A stretch of DNA of 64,000 nt from NVTR01 sp965237505. Its GTDB lineage: Bacteria > Pseudomonadota > Alphaproteobacteria > Rhodobacterales > Rhodobacteraceae. Of this stretch, positions 26,103-34,839 are shown piece after piece. The first letter of the stretch is position 1; the number at the start of each line of letters is the position of its first letter. Where the stretch lies: positions 1,922,001 through 1,986,000 of the forward strand of contig CBDEFR010000009.1 in the NCBI GenBank assembly GCA_965237505.1, read 5' to 3'. The position numbers were made by a program, and so were the translations under genes. The notes beneath the pieces are model-generated. The model was given only the letters and a program-made list of their open reading frames with translations. It had not been told where the DNA came from and did no database searches.

Positions 26103-27292
26103 CTTACCACCATTCAAAAAATCCAAACTTGCCATAATTTAGGGATTTTCTCATATCCTATGAAGCATCTGCGCAGGAACCGCAGGCCCTGTTTGAAGAG
26201 GGAGCAGAGTGATCTTCGGGTTTTGCGAATCCCCTTTTTTCGCCGCTTTCGGCGACTATTTGTTCATCTGCTGCGCCCGTTGAAACCGCCCAGTACATGG
26301 CTATTGCCATGACAAGGATAAGCCTTTCCAGTCGGTCTGGCTTTTTGATTTGGCTTTGCGCGATGCCAAATCCACGGGTCTTGAAGTCCGAGAACATAGC
26401 TTCAATACCCCATCGCATTCCATAATCGAGAACCGTGCATTGTGAAGGCTTTGCATTCATAGCGATGATCCAGGGCTCAGGGTGACCATCGTCGTGCAAT
26501 ACTCCGATATTCGTAAACACACCTGATCCATAAAGTTCCGCGTTTATAAGCCCTTGCGGCATCAGCTCCCTGATTTCAATGCAAGACAGCTCGCCACCTT
26601 GGTGCTGCAAAGTCAGGTTGCCCTTCAGGCGAATACGATATCCCCAACCAGCGTCCTGACACCAATGGATTAACCTTTCTGTGTCATAAAATCGATCACC
26701 CGTTAACATGACATCAGCCCCTTCAGGCATCCAATCCTGAATGCTGTCCAGTAACTCTTTTTGGAGAGAAAACCCAATATTGCCTTTTGTCTTGCGCACG
26801 CGCCAAGCCACAGGCAAGGCGCGATCACGCATGCGCACTGACAGCATCAAGACTTCATGTCCGTCATTGATAGGGCTTTGATCCATCATCAAAACGATGG
26901 TCTCTCCGTTGGAGGCCAAACGGGTGAATACATCTCCAGCATAGGCCTGCATGATTTCCGCGCAATCAATGTGGGAATTGCTCAAAACACGGGAACCATA
27001 CTGGTACCGATGATCTTTTGTGCCAATGTGACGCGGTAAAGTCGCCGATAATTCCATCAAATTCGCACTTCGCACATCAAGAACGATGCTCGAAAGCAGT
27101 GTAAGGCCTTCGCAGCGGGATTTATGAAACTTTGGAAGCCGCTCTATAAAATCAGCCTTGATAGCTTCGTTTACCCCAGAAAAACCCAATGAAACAACCA
27201 TACAACATCTCCAATTCTATAACAGGAGACTCCTTGAATCACAGCATGTGGACAGATGGCAAGCTTAATTCGCTAAATTGAAGGGTGATAAG
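26103..27292 (-). mobile_element. IS4-family insertion sequence, about 1190 bp
   Basis: The left end CTTACCACCATTCAA pairs imperfectly with the right end TTGAAGGGTGATAAG (27278-27292). The flanks CGCCGAAGG at 26094-26102 and 27293-27301 form a 9-base direct repeat, or 10 bases depending on where the end is placed. This size suits the IS4 family. Insertion lies in the convergent gap between arsR and the erpA-like gene. Confidence 0.82.
26158..27201 (-). CDS. IS4-family transposase
   Basis: A 347-residue DDE transposase. It shows IVLMMDQSPINDGHEVLM with the first Asp, VMLTGDRFYDTERLIHW with the second Asp, and YGMRWGIEAMFSDFKTRGFG with the catalytic Glu and the YREK-like signature (Y-x2-R-x3-E-x6-K here). 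The frame is complete and terminal repeats and target duplication are present, so the element may be active. It is lower in GC than neighbouring genes, which indicates foreign origin. Confidence 0.85.
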   Translation of the reverse strand: MVVSLGFSGVNEAIKADFIERLPKFHKSRCEGLTLLSSIVLDVRSANLMELSATLPRHIGTKDHRYQYGSRVLSNSHIDCAEIMQAYAGDVFTRLASNGETIVLMMDQSPINDGHEVLMLSVRMRDRALPVAWRVRKTKGNIGFSLQKELLDSIQDWMPEGADVMLTGDRFYDTERLIHWCQDAGWGYRIRLKGNLTLQHQGGELSCIEIRELMPQGLINAELYGSGVFTNIGVLHDDGHPEPWIIAMNAKPSQCTVLDYGMRWGIEAMFSDFKTRGFGIAQSQIKKPDRLERLILVMAIAMYWAVSTGAADEQIVAESGEKRGFAKPEDHSAPSSNRACGSCADAS

Positions 27293-27318
27293 CGCCGAAG
27301 GCGTTCAATTTGATTATG

Positions 27319-27651
27319 TTACATCGAAAACGACGTTCCGCAGCCGCAGCTGGATGTCGCGTTCGGATTATCGACCACAAATCGTGCGCCGATAATTTCG
27401 CGCGAAAAATCGATGATTGCGCCCCCCAGAAACGGCAGCGAAATCGAGTCGAGCACGACTTTTTGCCCGTCGCCTTCCAGGATCAGGTCATCGTCGGCCG
27501 GATCATCGAGCTTGATGTCATATTGAAATCCGGAACAGCCACCGCCTTCCACCGCGACGCGCAGCGCCTTGGCCTCACCTGTACTGGCGTTGATCTCGGC
27601 CAAGCGTGCAAAGGCACGCGCGGTGACTTGCGGGGGCAGGGTCAGGTCCAT
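27319..27651 (-). CDS. erpA: HesB/IscA-family iron-sulfur insertion protein (ErpA-like)
   Basis: 110 residues from the ATG at 27651; a TTG three codons upstream is possible. A-type Fe-S carrier with the three conserved cysteines, one in VEGGGCSGFQYDIKL and two in the C-terminal SSCGCGTSFSM. It passes assembled clusters to apoproteins in the cytosol. It is divergent from dgt with about 80 bases between them. ErpA versus IscA or SufA cannot be settled from sequence alone; no isc or suf genes are adjacent. Confidence 0.85.
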   Translation of the reverse strand: MDLTLPPQVTARAFARLAEINASTGEAKALRVAVEGGGCSGFQYDIKLDDPADDDLILEGDGQKVVLDSISLPFLGGAIIDFSREIIGARFVVDNPNATSSCGCGTSFSM

Positions 27652-27732
27652 CAATCGCAACCAGACGTTTCATTTTTTACACAAAGCCAATATATGGGGG
27701 ACGGGACGCAACGACAAGACAAGGCAGGAAAT

Positions 27733-28872
27733 ATGTGCAAACGCTATGCGTCCGATCCGGCGCAAAGCCGCGGGCGGCAGTTTGACGAAGTGATCAGCAC
27801 GTTTCGCAGCCCGTTTCAGCGTGATCGGGACCGGATCATCCATTCCAGCGCCTTTCGGCGTCTGAAACACAAGACCCAGGTGTTTGTGGAACACGAGGGC
27901 GACTATTACCGTACCCGGCTGACCCACACGATCGAGGTGGCGCAGGTGGCGCGCACGATTGCCGGGGCTTTGGGGCTGAACCAGGAACTGGCCGAGGCGG
28001 TGGCGCTGGCCCATGATCTGGGGCATCCGCCGTTTGGACACACCGGTGAAGATGCTTTGTGCGTTCTGATGGCGCCTTACGGTGGGTTTGACCATAATGC
28101 CCAAGCTATTCGCATTCTGACCCGGCTGGAGCGGCATTACGCGGATTTTGACGGGCTGAACCTGAGCTGGGAGACGCTGGAGGGGATTGCCAAGCATAAT
28201 GGGCCGGTGACGGGAGACATTCCCTATGCACTGGCGGAATTCAACGGCGTCTATGATCTGGAACTGGACACCTACGGCAGCGCCGAGGCGCAAGTGGCGG
28301 CGTTTTCCGATGATGTGGCGTATAACCACCATGATCTGCATGACGGGCTGCGGGCCGGGCTGTTTGACGAGGCCGATCTGATGGAATTGCCAGTGACGGG
28401 CCCGGCATTTGCTGAAGTTGACCGGCTGTATCCGGGGCTTGAGGGCATGCGGCGGCGCCATGAAGCGCTGCGCCGGGTGTTCGGGGTGATGGTCGAGGAT
28501 GTGATCGCCATTGCGCGGTCGCGTCTGCAGGCGGCCGATCCGAAATCGGTGGATGATATTCGTGCATTGGGTAAGCCGATGATCCGGTTTTCAAAAAAGC
28601 TGTTCATGGAGCTCAAGGCGATCAAGGGGTTTCTGTTTCAGCGCATGTATCGCGCCCCAAGCGTGATGGCGGAGCGCGCCCGGGTGACGCGGGTGATCGA
28701 AGAGCTGTTTCCGCTCTATATGTCGCGCCCTGATCAATTGCCAAGCGAGTGGCGCGCGGATGTGGACGGCGCGGCGGGCGAAACGGCGCTGGCGCGGATT
28801 GTGCTGGACTATGTGGCCGGGATGACCGACCGGTTTGCGTTGCAGGAGCACGGGCGGTTGCAGGGCGATTGA
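27733..28872 (+). CDS. dgt: Deoxyguanosinetriphosphate triphosphohydrolase-like protein
   Basis: 379 residues. HD-domain dNTP triphosphohydrolase: RSPFQRDRDRIIHSSAFRRL near residue 25, TRLTHTIEVAQVARTIAGAL with the first His, AHDLGHPPFGHTGEDAL with the His-Asp pair, and DDVAYNHHDLHDGLRAGL with a further metal Asp. It removes triphosphate from dNTPs and balances nucleotide pools. The long open frame upstream (to 27310) runs antisense to the erpA-like gene and is not credible. AAGGCAGGAAAT before the ATG at 27733 and the Rhodobacteraceae-type N-terminus (MCKRYASDPAQSRGRQF) decide the start. Confidence 0.9.
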   Translation: MCKRYASDPAQSRGRQFDEVISTFRSPFQRDRDRIIHSSAFRRLKHKTQVFVEHEGDYYRTRLTHTIEVAQVARTIAGALGLNQELAEAVALAHDLGHPPFGHTGEDALCVLMAPYGGFDHNAQAIRILTRLERHYADFDGLNLSWETLEGIAKHNGPVTGDIPYALAEFNGVYDLELDTYGSAEAQVAAFSDDVAYNHHDLHDGLRAGLFDEADLMELPVTGPAFAEVDRLYPGLEGMRRRHEALRRVFGVMVEDVIAIARSRLQAADPKSVDDIRALGKPMIRFSKKLFMELKAIKGFLFQRMYRAPSVMAERARVTRVIEELFPLYMSRPDQLPSEWRADVDGAAGETALARIVLDYVAGMTDRFALQEHGRLQGD

Positions 28873-28911
28873 GTTATCCGGATTAGGAATTTTGCGCCGT
28901 CTTTGACGGCG

Positions 28912-28942
28912 CGCCGTCGGCGAGAGTATTTCTGCCAAGAAG
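28912..28942 (+). repeat. Dispersed intergenic repeat, copy 3 (diverged)
   Basis: CGCCGTCGGCGAGAGTATTT then CTGCCAAGAAG lies between dgt and argS. It has the same architecture as the copies at 1202-1232 and 37707-37742. Just before it a GC-rich inverted repeat, GCGCCGTC with GACGGCGC (28894-28912), could act as a terminator stem for dgt. Confidence 0.45.
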
Positions 28943-29008
28943 ACGCGGTGGCGTTGACCTTGACCGGTTGCGTGCTACACCCGCGCGAACAGTTTTGGGA
29001 ACGTCGAG

Positions 29009-30733
29009 ATGAACGTTTTTGCCGATATTCGCGCTGCCGTGATCGCAGGCCTAGACGCAATGGTGGCCGAGGGCGCGTTGCCGGACGGGCTGGACTTGGG
29101 CAATGTAAGTGTTGAGCCGCCGCGTGATGCTGCACATGGCGACATGGCAACCAATGCGGCGATGGTTTTGGCCAAGACTGCCGGGTCAACGCCGCGCGGC
29201 ATCGCTGAAGACTTGGCGGCCCGGCTTGCCAAAGACACGCGGATTGACAGCGCCGAAGTGGCCGGGCCGGGGTTTATCAATCTGCGCCTTGCGGGCGGTA
29301 TCTGGCAGGATGTGGTGAGCGCGGTGCTGGCGGCGGATGCTGACTTTGGCCGTTCGGGCCTGGGGGCCGGGCAGCGGGTGAATGTCGAATTTGTTTCGGC
29401 CAACCCGACCGGCCCATTGCACGTCGGCCACACCCGTGGCGCGGTGTTTGGCGACGCGTTGGCGAGCCTGCTGGATTTCGTCGGCTACGCGGTCACGCGC
29501 GAATATTACATCAATGACGGCGGTGCGCAGGTCGATGTGCTGGCGCGCTCGGTCTATGAACGCTATCGCGAGGCCTGTGGGCTGAGCCCGGAAATTGCCG
29601 AAGGGTTGTATCCCGGTGATTATCTGGTGGTGGTGGGCGCGGCGCTGAAGGACAAATACGGTAATGGCCTGATCGACCAGCCAGAACGTGTCTGGCTGAA
29701 CGGTGTGCGCGAATTTGCCACGGCTGCGATGATGGATCTGATCCGCGACGATCTTGCAGCCCTGGGGATCAGCATGGATCAATTTTTCAGCGAAAAATCG
29801 CTCTATGGGTCGGGGTCAATTGAAGCAGCACTCAAGGCGCTGGATGATCGGGACTTGATTTACGACGGTGTGCTTGAGCCGCCCAAGGGCAAGTTGCCAG
29901 ACGATTGGGAGCCGCGCGAGCAGACCTTGTTCCGTTCAACCAGGCTTGGCGATGACGTTGACCGGCCGGTGAAAAAATCTGACGGCTCATGGACCTATTT
30001 TGCGCCCGACATTGCCTATCATCATGACAAGGTCAGCCGTGGCTTTGATCAGTTGATCGATGTGTTCGGCGCCGATCACGGCGGTTACGTCAAACGGCTG
30101 AAAGCGGTGGTGAGCGCGTTCAGCGACGGCAAAGTGCCGCTTGATGTCAAGCTGACGCAACTGGTGCGGCTGTACAAGGATGGACAACCCTACAAGATGT
30201 CCAAACGGGTCGGCAATTTCGTGACCCTGCGTGATGTTGTCGATCAGGTCGGCGCCGATGTGACGCGCTTTGTAATGTTGACGCGCAGGAACGACGCGCC
30301 GCTGGATTTTGATTTTGACAAGGTGCTGGAGCAGTCCAGGGACAACCCGGTGTTTTACGTGCAATACGCCCACGCCCGGGTGTGTTCGATGCTGCGCAAA
30401 GCGAATGAACGCAAAATCGCCCTGAGCGATCGCGCGCATCTGGAGGATGCGGCCGAGTTCGCGGTGGCAAAAAAACTTGCTGAATGGCCGCGTCTGGTCG
30501 AGATTGCGGCGCGCAGTCACGAGCCGCACCGGGTGGCATTTTACCTGTATGATCTGGCCAGCGAGTTTCATGCGCTGTGGAACCGTGGCAACGACAATCC
30601 GCGCATTCGCTTCCTGCAGGACGGCGACGCGGCCGCCTCGGCTGCGAAAATCGCCCTGCCGAGGGCGGTAGCCGTTGTTATTTCTGCCGGTCTTGGTATC
30701 CTGGGAGTAACCCCGGCCACGGAAATGCGCTGA
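29009..30733 (+). CDS. argS: Arginyl-tRNA synthetase
   Basis: 574 residues, class I synthetase that charges tRNA-Arg. The HIGH motif appears as SANPTGPLHVGHTRGAVFGD near residue 130, the KMSKS-like loop as YKMSKRVGNFVTL near 396, and the C-terminal anticodon-binding domain begins around residue 455 (VQYAHARVCSMLRKANE) and ends with VTPATEMR. An N-terminal Add domain (residues 1-90) is present. Essential gene and fully open. SPOR, nagZ, scpA and scpB follow on the same strand, a run typical of Rhodobacterales. Confidence 0.95.
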   Translation: MNVFADIRAAVIAGLDAMVAEGALPDGLDLGNVSVEPPRDAAHGDMATNAAMVLAKTAGSTPRGIAEDLAARLAKDTRIDSAEVAGPGFINLRLAGGIWQDVVSAVLAADADFGRSGLGAGQRVNVEFVSANPTGPLHVGHTRGAVFGDALASLLDFVGYAVTREYYINDGGAQVDVLARSVYERYREACGLSPEIAEGLYPGDYLVVVGAALKDKYGNGLIDQPERVWLNGVREFATAAMMDLIRDDLAALGISMDQFFSEKSLYGSGSIEAALKALDDRDLIYDGVLEPPKGKLPDDWEPREQTLFRSTRLGDDVDRPVKKSDGSWTYFAPDIAYHHDKVSRGFDQLIDVFGADHGGYVKRLKAVVSAFSDGKVPLDVKLTQLVRLYKDGQPYKMSKRVGNFVTLRDVVDQVGADVTRFVMLTRRNDAPLDFDFDKVLEQSRDNPVFYVQYAHARVCSMLRKANERKIALSDRAHLEDAAEFAVAKKLAEWPRLVEIAARSHEPHRVAFYLYDLASEFHALWNRGNDNPRIRFLQDGDAAASAAKIALPRAVAVVISAGLGILGVTPATEMR

Positions 30734-30831
30734 CAAACCGGCGCTGCCGAAATGATCCGGGGGAGGCAGAGGCAGATTAGCCGCGCGGGTGAGCACGCGG
30801 GTGAACACCTGACGGCGGGCAGTGAGGCAAA

Positions 30832-31749
30832 ATGGCGGACATTAAATATGGTGATGCCGTGGGCGGGGCGACCCCCACGCGCGCGGTGAACATGGTTGCG
30901 GTGATCAACTGGCTTGGAGCGATTGTATCGCTTAGCCTGATCGCGGGACTGGGGTATTGGGGCTATCAGTTGATTGTGCGCGACGTCTCTGGCGTGCCGG
31001 TGGTGCGGGCGCTGGAAGGCCCGATGCGGGTGGCTCCGGATGATCCGGGCGGGCTTGACGCCCAGCACCAGGGTCTGGCGGTGAACACCATCGCCGCTGT
31101 GGGCGAGGCCGAAGCACCGGCGGACCGGTTGGTCTTGGCGCCAAAGCCGACGGCGCTGGCATCTGAAGACCAGACCAGAGCGGCGTTAAGCGCGGTGCAA
31201 ACTGATGATAAGGGCGGCGAACCTACCGCGCTGACCAACACAGCCGAGGCCGTTGAGCCGGAAATAATGGATCAGGCCAGCCTGATCGATGCCGCGTTGC
31301 GACAAGCGCAAGACACATCGGCGGTTTTGGCGGTGACTGGTCCGCCGAGCGACGTCATCGCCGCACACATCGCCGGCGTTTCACGGTCGTTGCGCCCGAT
31401 ACTGCGGCCGCCAGCGATCTTGGCGTCACTGACAGCGGCACCGGCGGCAAGTTCGCAACCATCCGGTGTTCGCACCATCGACCCTGACCAAATTCCGGTC
31501 GGTACCCGGTTGGTGCAACTGGGGGCGTTTGAGACCGCAGAGATCGCGGCGCAGGAATGGCTGCGGCTGGCGGCGCGCTTTGATGACTTCATGGCCGAAA
31601 AATCCCGCGTCATCCAGCAGGCGCAATCGGGCGGCAAGGTATTTTACCGGCTGCGCGCGCATGGCTTTGAAGACTTGTCGGATGCGCGCCGGTTCTGTTC
31701 GGCCTTGCTTGCGGGGAGGGCCAACTGCATCCCGGTCGTCACCCGGTAA
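30832..31749 (+). CDS. SPOR domain-containing membrane protein
   Basis: A 305-residue protein: short cytoplasmic N-terminus, one membrane helix at about residues 23-45 (VINWLGAIVSLSLIAGLGYW), a long low-complexity Ala/Pro/Thr-rich periplasmic linker, and a C-terminal SPOR domain (about 225-305: GTRLVQLGAFETAEIAAQEW to ARRFCSALLAGRANCIPV). SPOR domains bind denuded glycan strands at the division site, so a septal role is likely. The stop abuts the nagZ start directly, which fits a peptidoglycan-related operon. Confidence 0.85.
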   Translation: MADIKYGDAVGGATPTRAVNMVAVINWLGAIVSLSLIAGLGYWGYQLIVRDVSGVPVVRALEGPMRVAPDDPGGLDAQHQGLAVNTIAAVGEAEAPADRLVLAPKPTALASEDQTRAALSAVQTDDKGGEPTALTNTAEAVEPEIMDQASLIDAALRQAQDTSAVLAVTGPPSDVIAAHIAGVSRSLRPILRPPAILASLTAAPAASSQPSGVRTIDPDQIPVGTRLVQLGAFETAEIAAQEWLRLAARFDDFMAEKSRVIQQAQSGGKVFYRLRAHGFEDLSDARRFCSALLAGRANCIPVVTR

Positions 31750-32754
31750 ATGGGCCAAGGCGCCTATATCCTTGGCTGCGAGGGTGTACGCCTGAGCGCT
31801 GAGGAAAAAGCGTTCTTTTCCCAGGCGCAGCCCTGGGGGTTTGTCCTGTTCGCCCGCAATGTGGCCACGCCCGAGCAATTGCGTGCCCTGACCAGCGAAC
31901 TGCGTGCAGCCGCGAGCCGGGATGCGCCGGTACTGGTGGATCAGGAAGGTGGCCGGGTGCAGCGCCTGCGTCCGCCGCACTGGCGCGACTGGACGGCGCC
32001 GCTTGATCAGGTCGCGGCGGCGGGCGCGGCGGCAGAACGCATGATATGGCTGCGCTACCGGATCATCGCCGAAGAACTGCGCGGCGTCGGGATTGACAGC
32101 AATTGTGCGCCGATGCTCGATATTGCGGGCGCGATCACGCACCCGTTTCTGCGAAATCGCTGTTACGGACACAACGCCATGGATGTCACCCAACGGGCCG
32201 CGGCGGTTGCTGCCGGGCTAATTGCAGGCGGCGTGCTGCCGGTGATGAAACATATTCCGGGGCATGGGCGCACGGTTACGGACAGCCATTTGCACCTGCC
32301 GACCAGCGATGCGTCACTGGCCGAGTTGCAAGCCACCGATTTTGCCCCATTCAGGGCGCTGGCGCATCTGCCGATGGCACTGACTGCGCATATGGTGTTT
32401 TCGGCGATCGATCTGCGCCCGGTCACGACCTCTGACACGATGATCGCGCTGATCCGCAACGACATCGGCTTTGATGGCCTGCTGATCACCGACGATCTGT
32501 CGATGGAGGCTTTGCTGGGGCCGGTGACTGATCGCACCTGCGCCGCACTGGCTGCCGGCTGCGATGTGGTTCTGCATTGCACCGGCGATTTGCGCGAAAT
32601 GCGCGCGGTGGCCGAAGCGGCGGGCATGATGCCAGAGCCCGCACAGGCGCGCGCTGACGCAGCGCTGGCGGCGCGTCAACCGATTGAGTCGATTGACATC
32701 GCTGCAGCCGAGGCCGAACTTCAGGCGATCTTAAAAGGCCGCGCCTATGTCTGA
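31750..32754 (+). CDS. nagZ: Beta-N-acetylhexosaminidase
   Basis: A 334-residue family 3 glycoside hydrolase that releases GlcNAc from 1,6-anhydromuropeptides in cytosolic murein recycling. Characteristic stretches are ILGCEGVRLSAEEKAFF, PVLVDQEGGRVQRLRPPHW near residue 60, MKHIPGHGRTVTDSHLHLPT with the catalytic His/Asp loop near 168, and LLITDDLSMEAL with the nucleophile Asp near 243. The ATG directly follows the SPOR stop, and its 3' end overlaps scpA by eight bases. Confidence 0.93.
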   Translation: MGQGAYILGCEGVRLSAEEKAFFSQAQPWGFVLFARNVATPEQLRALTSELRAAASRDAPVLVDQEGGRVQRLRPPHWRDWTAPLDQVAAAGAAAERMIWLRYRIIAEELRGVGIDSNCAPMLDIAGAITHPFLRNRCYGHNAMDVTQRAAAVAAGLIAGGVLPVMKHIPGHGRTVTDSHLHLPTSDASLAELQATDFAPFRALAHLPMALTAHMVFSAIDLRPVTTSDTMIALIRNDIGFDGLLITDDLSMEALLGPVTDRTCAALAAGCDVVLHCTGDLREMRAVAEAAGMMPEPAQARADAALAARQPIESIDIAAAEAELQAILKGRAYV

Positions 32755-33535
32755 CAACGTGCTCGTATTTAGCGAAGATCCGGTCGGCTCGCGGCTGGCG
32801 GCAGAGGCGCTGATTGTCGATGTCGATGGCTTTGAGGGGCCGCTGGACCTGCTGTTGATGCTGTCGCGCACGCAAAAGGTCGATCTGCGCAAAATCTCTG
32901 TTCTGCAGCTTGCGGTTCAGTATTTGGCGTTTATCGAGGAGGCCAAGACTCTGCGCATCGAGCTGGCGGCGGATTATCTGGTGATGGCGGCCTGGCTGGC
33001 GTTTCTGAAATCGCGGCTGCTGCTGCCGCCTGAGGCGGGCAACGAGGGACCGTCGGGCGATGAGCTGGCCGCGCATCTGGCGTTTCAGCTGGAACGTTTG
33101 CAGGCGATGCGCGAAGCAGCTGCACACATCATGGCGCGCGATCAGCTGGGGCGCGATTTCTTTGCGCGCGGCCTTGTCGAAGATGTGACCAGAGTGCGTC
33201 GCATCAGCCGGACTGCGACGCTGCTTGATCTGATGCAGGCTTATGCGCGGATCCGCACGCGCGACGATTTTCGGCCCTACACAATGGAGCGCGACCGGAT
33301 CCTGACGATGGAACAGGCGCTGGAACGGATGCGAATGCTGATCGGGTTTGCCGATGACTGGACCGATCTGATCAGCTATCTGCCGGACGGCTGGAGCGCT
33401 GATCCGGCGCGGCGACGCTCGGCCACCGCGTCAACTTTTGCGGCATCGCTTGAACTGGCCAAGACCGGCACCATTGAGTTGCGCCAGAGCGAAGTTTTTT
33501 CGCCGATACAGATACGGAAGAAGACGCATGATTGA
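32747..33535 (+). CDS. scpA: Segregation and condensation protein A
   Basis: A 262-residue kleisin subunit that joins SMC and ScpB for chromosome condensation. Marks are the N-terminal VDVDGFEGPLDLLLMLSRTQ, KVDLRKISVLQLAVQYLAFI, ADYLVMAAWLAFLKSRLLLP, and the C-terminal winged-helix part ending in LELAKTGTIELRQSEVFSPI. It overlaps nagZ by 8 bases and scpB by 8, so translation is coupled. Complete. Confidence 0.93.
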   Translation: MSDNVLVFSEDPVGSRLAAEALIVDVDGFEGPLDLLLMLSRTQKVDLRKISVLQLAVQYLAFIEEAKTLRIELAADYLVMAAWLAFLKSRLLLPPEAGNEGPSGDELAAHLAFQLERLQAMREAAAHIMARDQLGRDFFARGLVEDVTRVRRISRTATLLDLMQAYARIRTRDDFRPYTMERDRILTMEQALERMRMLIGFADDWTDLISYLPDGWSADPARRRSATASTFAASLELAKTGTIELRQSEVFSPIQIRKKTHD

Positions 33536-34160
33536 ACAAGACGACGAAAGCCTGTTTGAAGCGCCGCCCATGAGCGAGCAGGAACGGATGGTAGAGGCCA
33601 TTCTGTTTGCCACGGCAGGCGCGATCACAGTGCCTGATTTGAACGCCCGTATGCCGCACGGCGCGGATGCGGCGCAAGCGCTGGCGCTGTTGCAAAAACG
33701 CTATGCGGGCCGCGGTGTGCAGGTGGTGAAGGTCGGTGATACCTGGGCGATTCGCACGGCAGCCGATCTTGGGTTCCTCATGCAAAAGGAAACGGTCGAG
33801 ATCCGCAAATTGTCGCGCGCCGCCAACGAAACGCTGGCCATCGTCGCCTATCACCAACCGGTCACCCGCGCCGAAATCGAAGAAATACGCGGAGTGTCGG
33901 TTAGCCGGGGCACAGTGGACATGCTGCTGGAACTGGAATGGGTCCGGTTCGGCCGGCGCCGGATGACGCCCGGACGCCCTGTGACTTACGTTGTGACGCA
34001 GAATTTCCTGGATCATTTCGGGCTGGAGAGCGCGCGTGATCTGCCGGGTCTGAAAGAACTGCGCGCCGCCGGCCTTCTGGAAAACCGGCCCCCACCCGGG
34101 GCGGAGCCGCCCGATGGCGCCGCCGAAGAAGACCAAAGCGACATGTTTGAGGACGACTGA
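33528..34160 (+). CDS. scpB: Segregation and condensation protein B
   Basis: 210 residues from the ATG at 33528 inside the scpA end; an in-frame extension to 33438 lies antisense-free but inside scpA and is unlikely. ScpB forms winged-helix dimers on ScpA. Seen are SEQERMVEAILFATAGAITV, YAGRGVQVVKVGDTWAIRTA, the very conserved RAANETLAIVAYHQPVTRAE and IRGVSVSRGTVDMLLELEWV, then GRPVTYVVTQNFLDHFGL. The C-terminus is acidic, as usual. Confidence 0.92.
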   Translation: MIEQDDESLFEAPPMSEQERMVEAILFATAGAITVPDLNARMPHGADAAQALALLQKRYAGRGVQVVKVGDTWAIRTAADLGFLMQKETVEIRKLSRAANETLAIVAYHQPVTRAEIEEIRGVSVSRGTVDMLLELEWVRFGRRRMTPGRPVTYVVTQNFLDHFGLESARDLPGLKELRAAGLLENRPPPGAEPPDGAAEEDQSDMFEDD

Positions 34161-34182
34161 GACCGCCAAGGAGGGTCATCAG

Positions 34183-34398
34183 ATGAATATGAACCGGATT
34201 ATCAACATGTTCCTGCGGGTGTTCATGCGCAAAATGATGAGCCGCGGAATTGACGCCGGGATAAACATGGCGTCGCGGCGCAGTGGCTCCAAGGAAGAGA
34301 TGACACCCGAGGAAAGAAAACGCGCACGCAGGGCCCGAAAATCGGCGCGCAAGGCCCGGCAAGCGGCGAAACTGACGCGGCGCATGGGGCGGTTCTGA
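34183..34398 (+). CDS. Small basic protein of unknown function
   Basis: 71 residues. The ATG at 34183 is preceded by an excellent ribosome site (AAGGAGGG). The N-terminal half is an amphipathic Met-rich helix (MNMNRIINMFLRVFMRKMMS). The C-terminal half is extremely Arg/Lys/Ala-rich (RKRARRARKSARKARQAAKL). It sits 22 bases after scpB in the same direction, so it is probably in the same operon, and may bind nucleic acid or membrane surfaces. I do not recognise a family. Confidence 0.7.
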   Translation: MNMNRIINMFLRVFMRKMMSRGIDAGINMASRRSGSKEEMTPEERKRARRARKSARKARQAAKLTRRMGRF

Positions 34399-34693
34399 CT
34401 GCAAGATATTGCCACGCCGGATGGCGTGAACTCATTTATCCCGCGTCGGTCGGGCCCATTTGGCAAACAAGAAATTAACGCATTTCGGGAAATTAAGGGG
34501 TTACCGGGTTAGTCCGATGCGTCCATTACCTGAGCACGCAAGGCCAGCGCCCGCCCGGGCGGGGCGGGAAGCCAAAACTGATGCAACGATCTGTCGAGCA
34601 GCCATATCGACAACTAGACGGTCGAAATGATCGCCGATGCGATCGCACTAAGTGCGCCTGATTCAGGGATCGCCGTTATTCGCGATAGGCGCT
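34399..34693. other. Non-coding stretch between scpAB operon and IS630 debris
   Basis: No supported gene. A weak inverted repeat ACGCC-GGAT-GGCGT occurs near 34414-34427 shortly after the small basic gene. The remainder shows no recognisable feature. It ends where a 146-base IS630 transposase fragment starts. Confidence 0.5.
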
Positions 34694-34839
34694 GTGCCGG
34701 GATGGGAAAGCGGCGCGACGGATGTTGGCGATTGCCCTGGTTCTGGATGGGGTTGACCGCAAGACGGCGGCAGAAAACTGCGGCATGGATCGGCAGACGT
34801 TGCGGGATTGGGCCCACCGTTACAATGCGGAGGGCGTGT
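34694..34839 (+). mobile_element. IS630-type transposase fragment, 146 bp
   Basis: It is identical to 43441-43586, the N-terminal helix-turn-helix part of an IS630-type transposase (encodes ARRMLAIALVLDGVDRKTAA and CGMDRQTLRDWAHRYNAEGV). Neither end shows a terminal repeat. The right boundary falls exactly at the heme-motif end of the cytochrome c' gene. Confidence 0.85.

Noticed and set aside
27310..27732. N-terminal extension of dgt
   Set aside because: It would be fully antisense to the erpA-like gene and lacks HD-family similarity.
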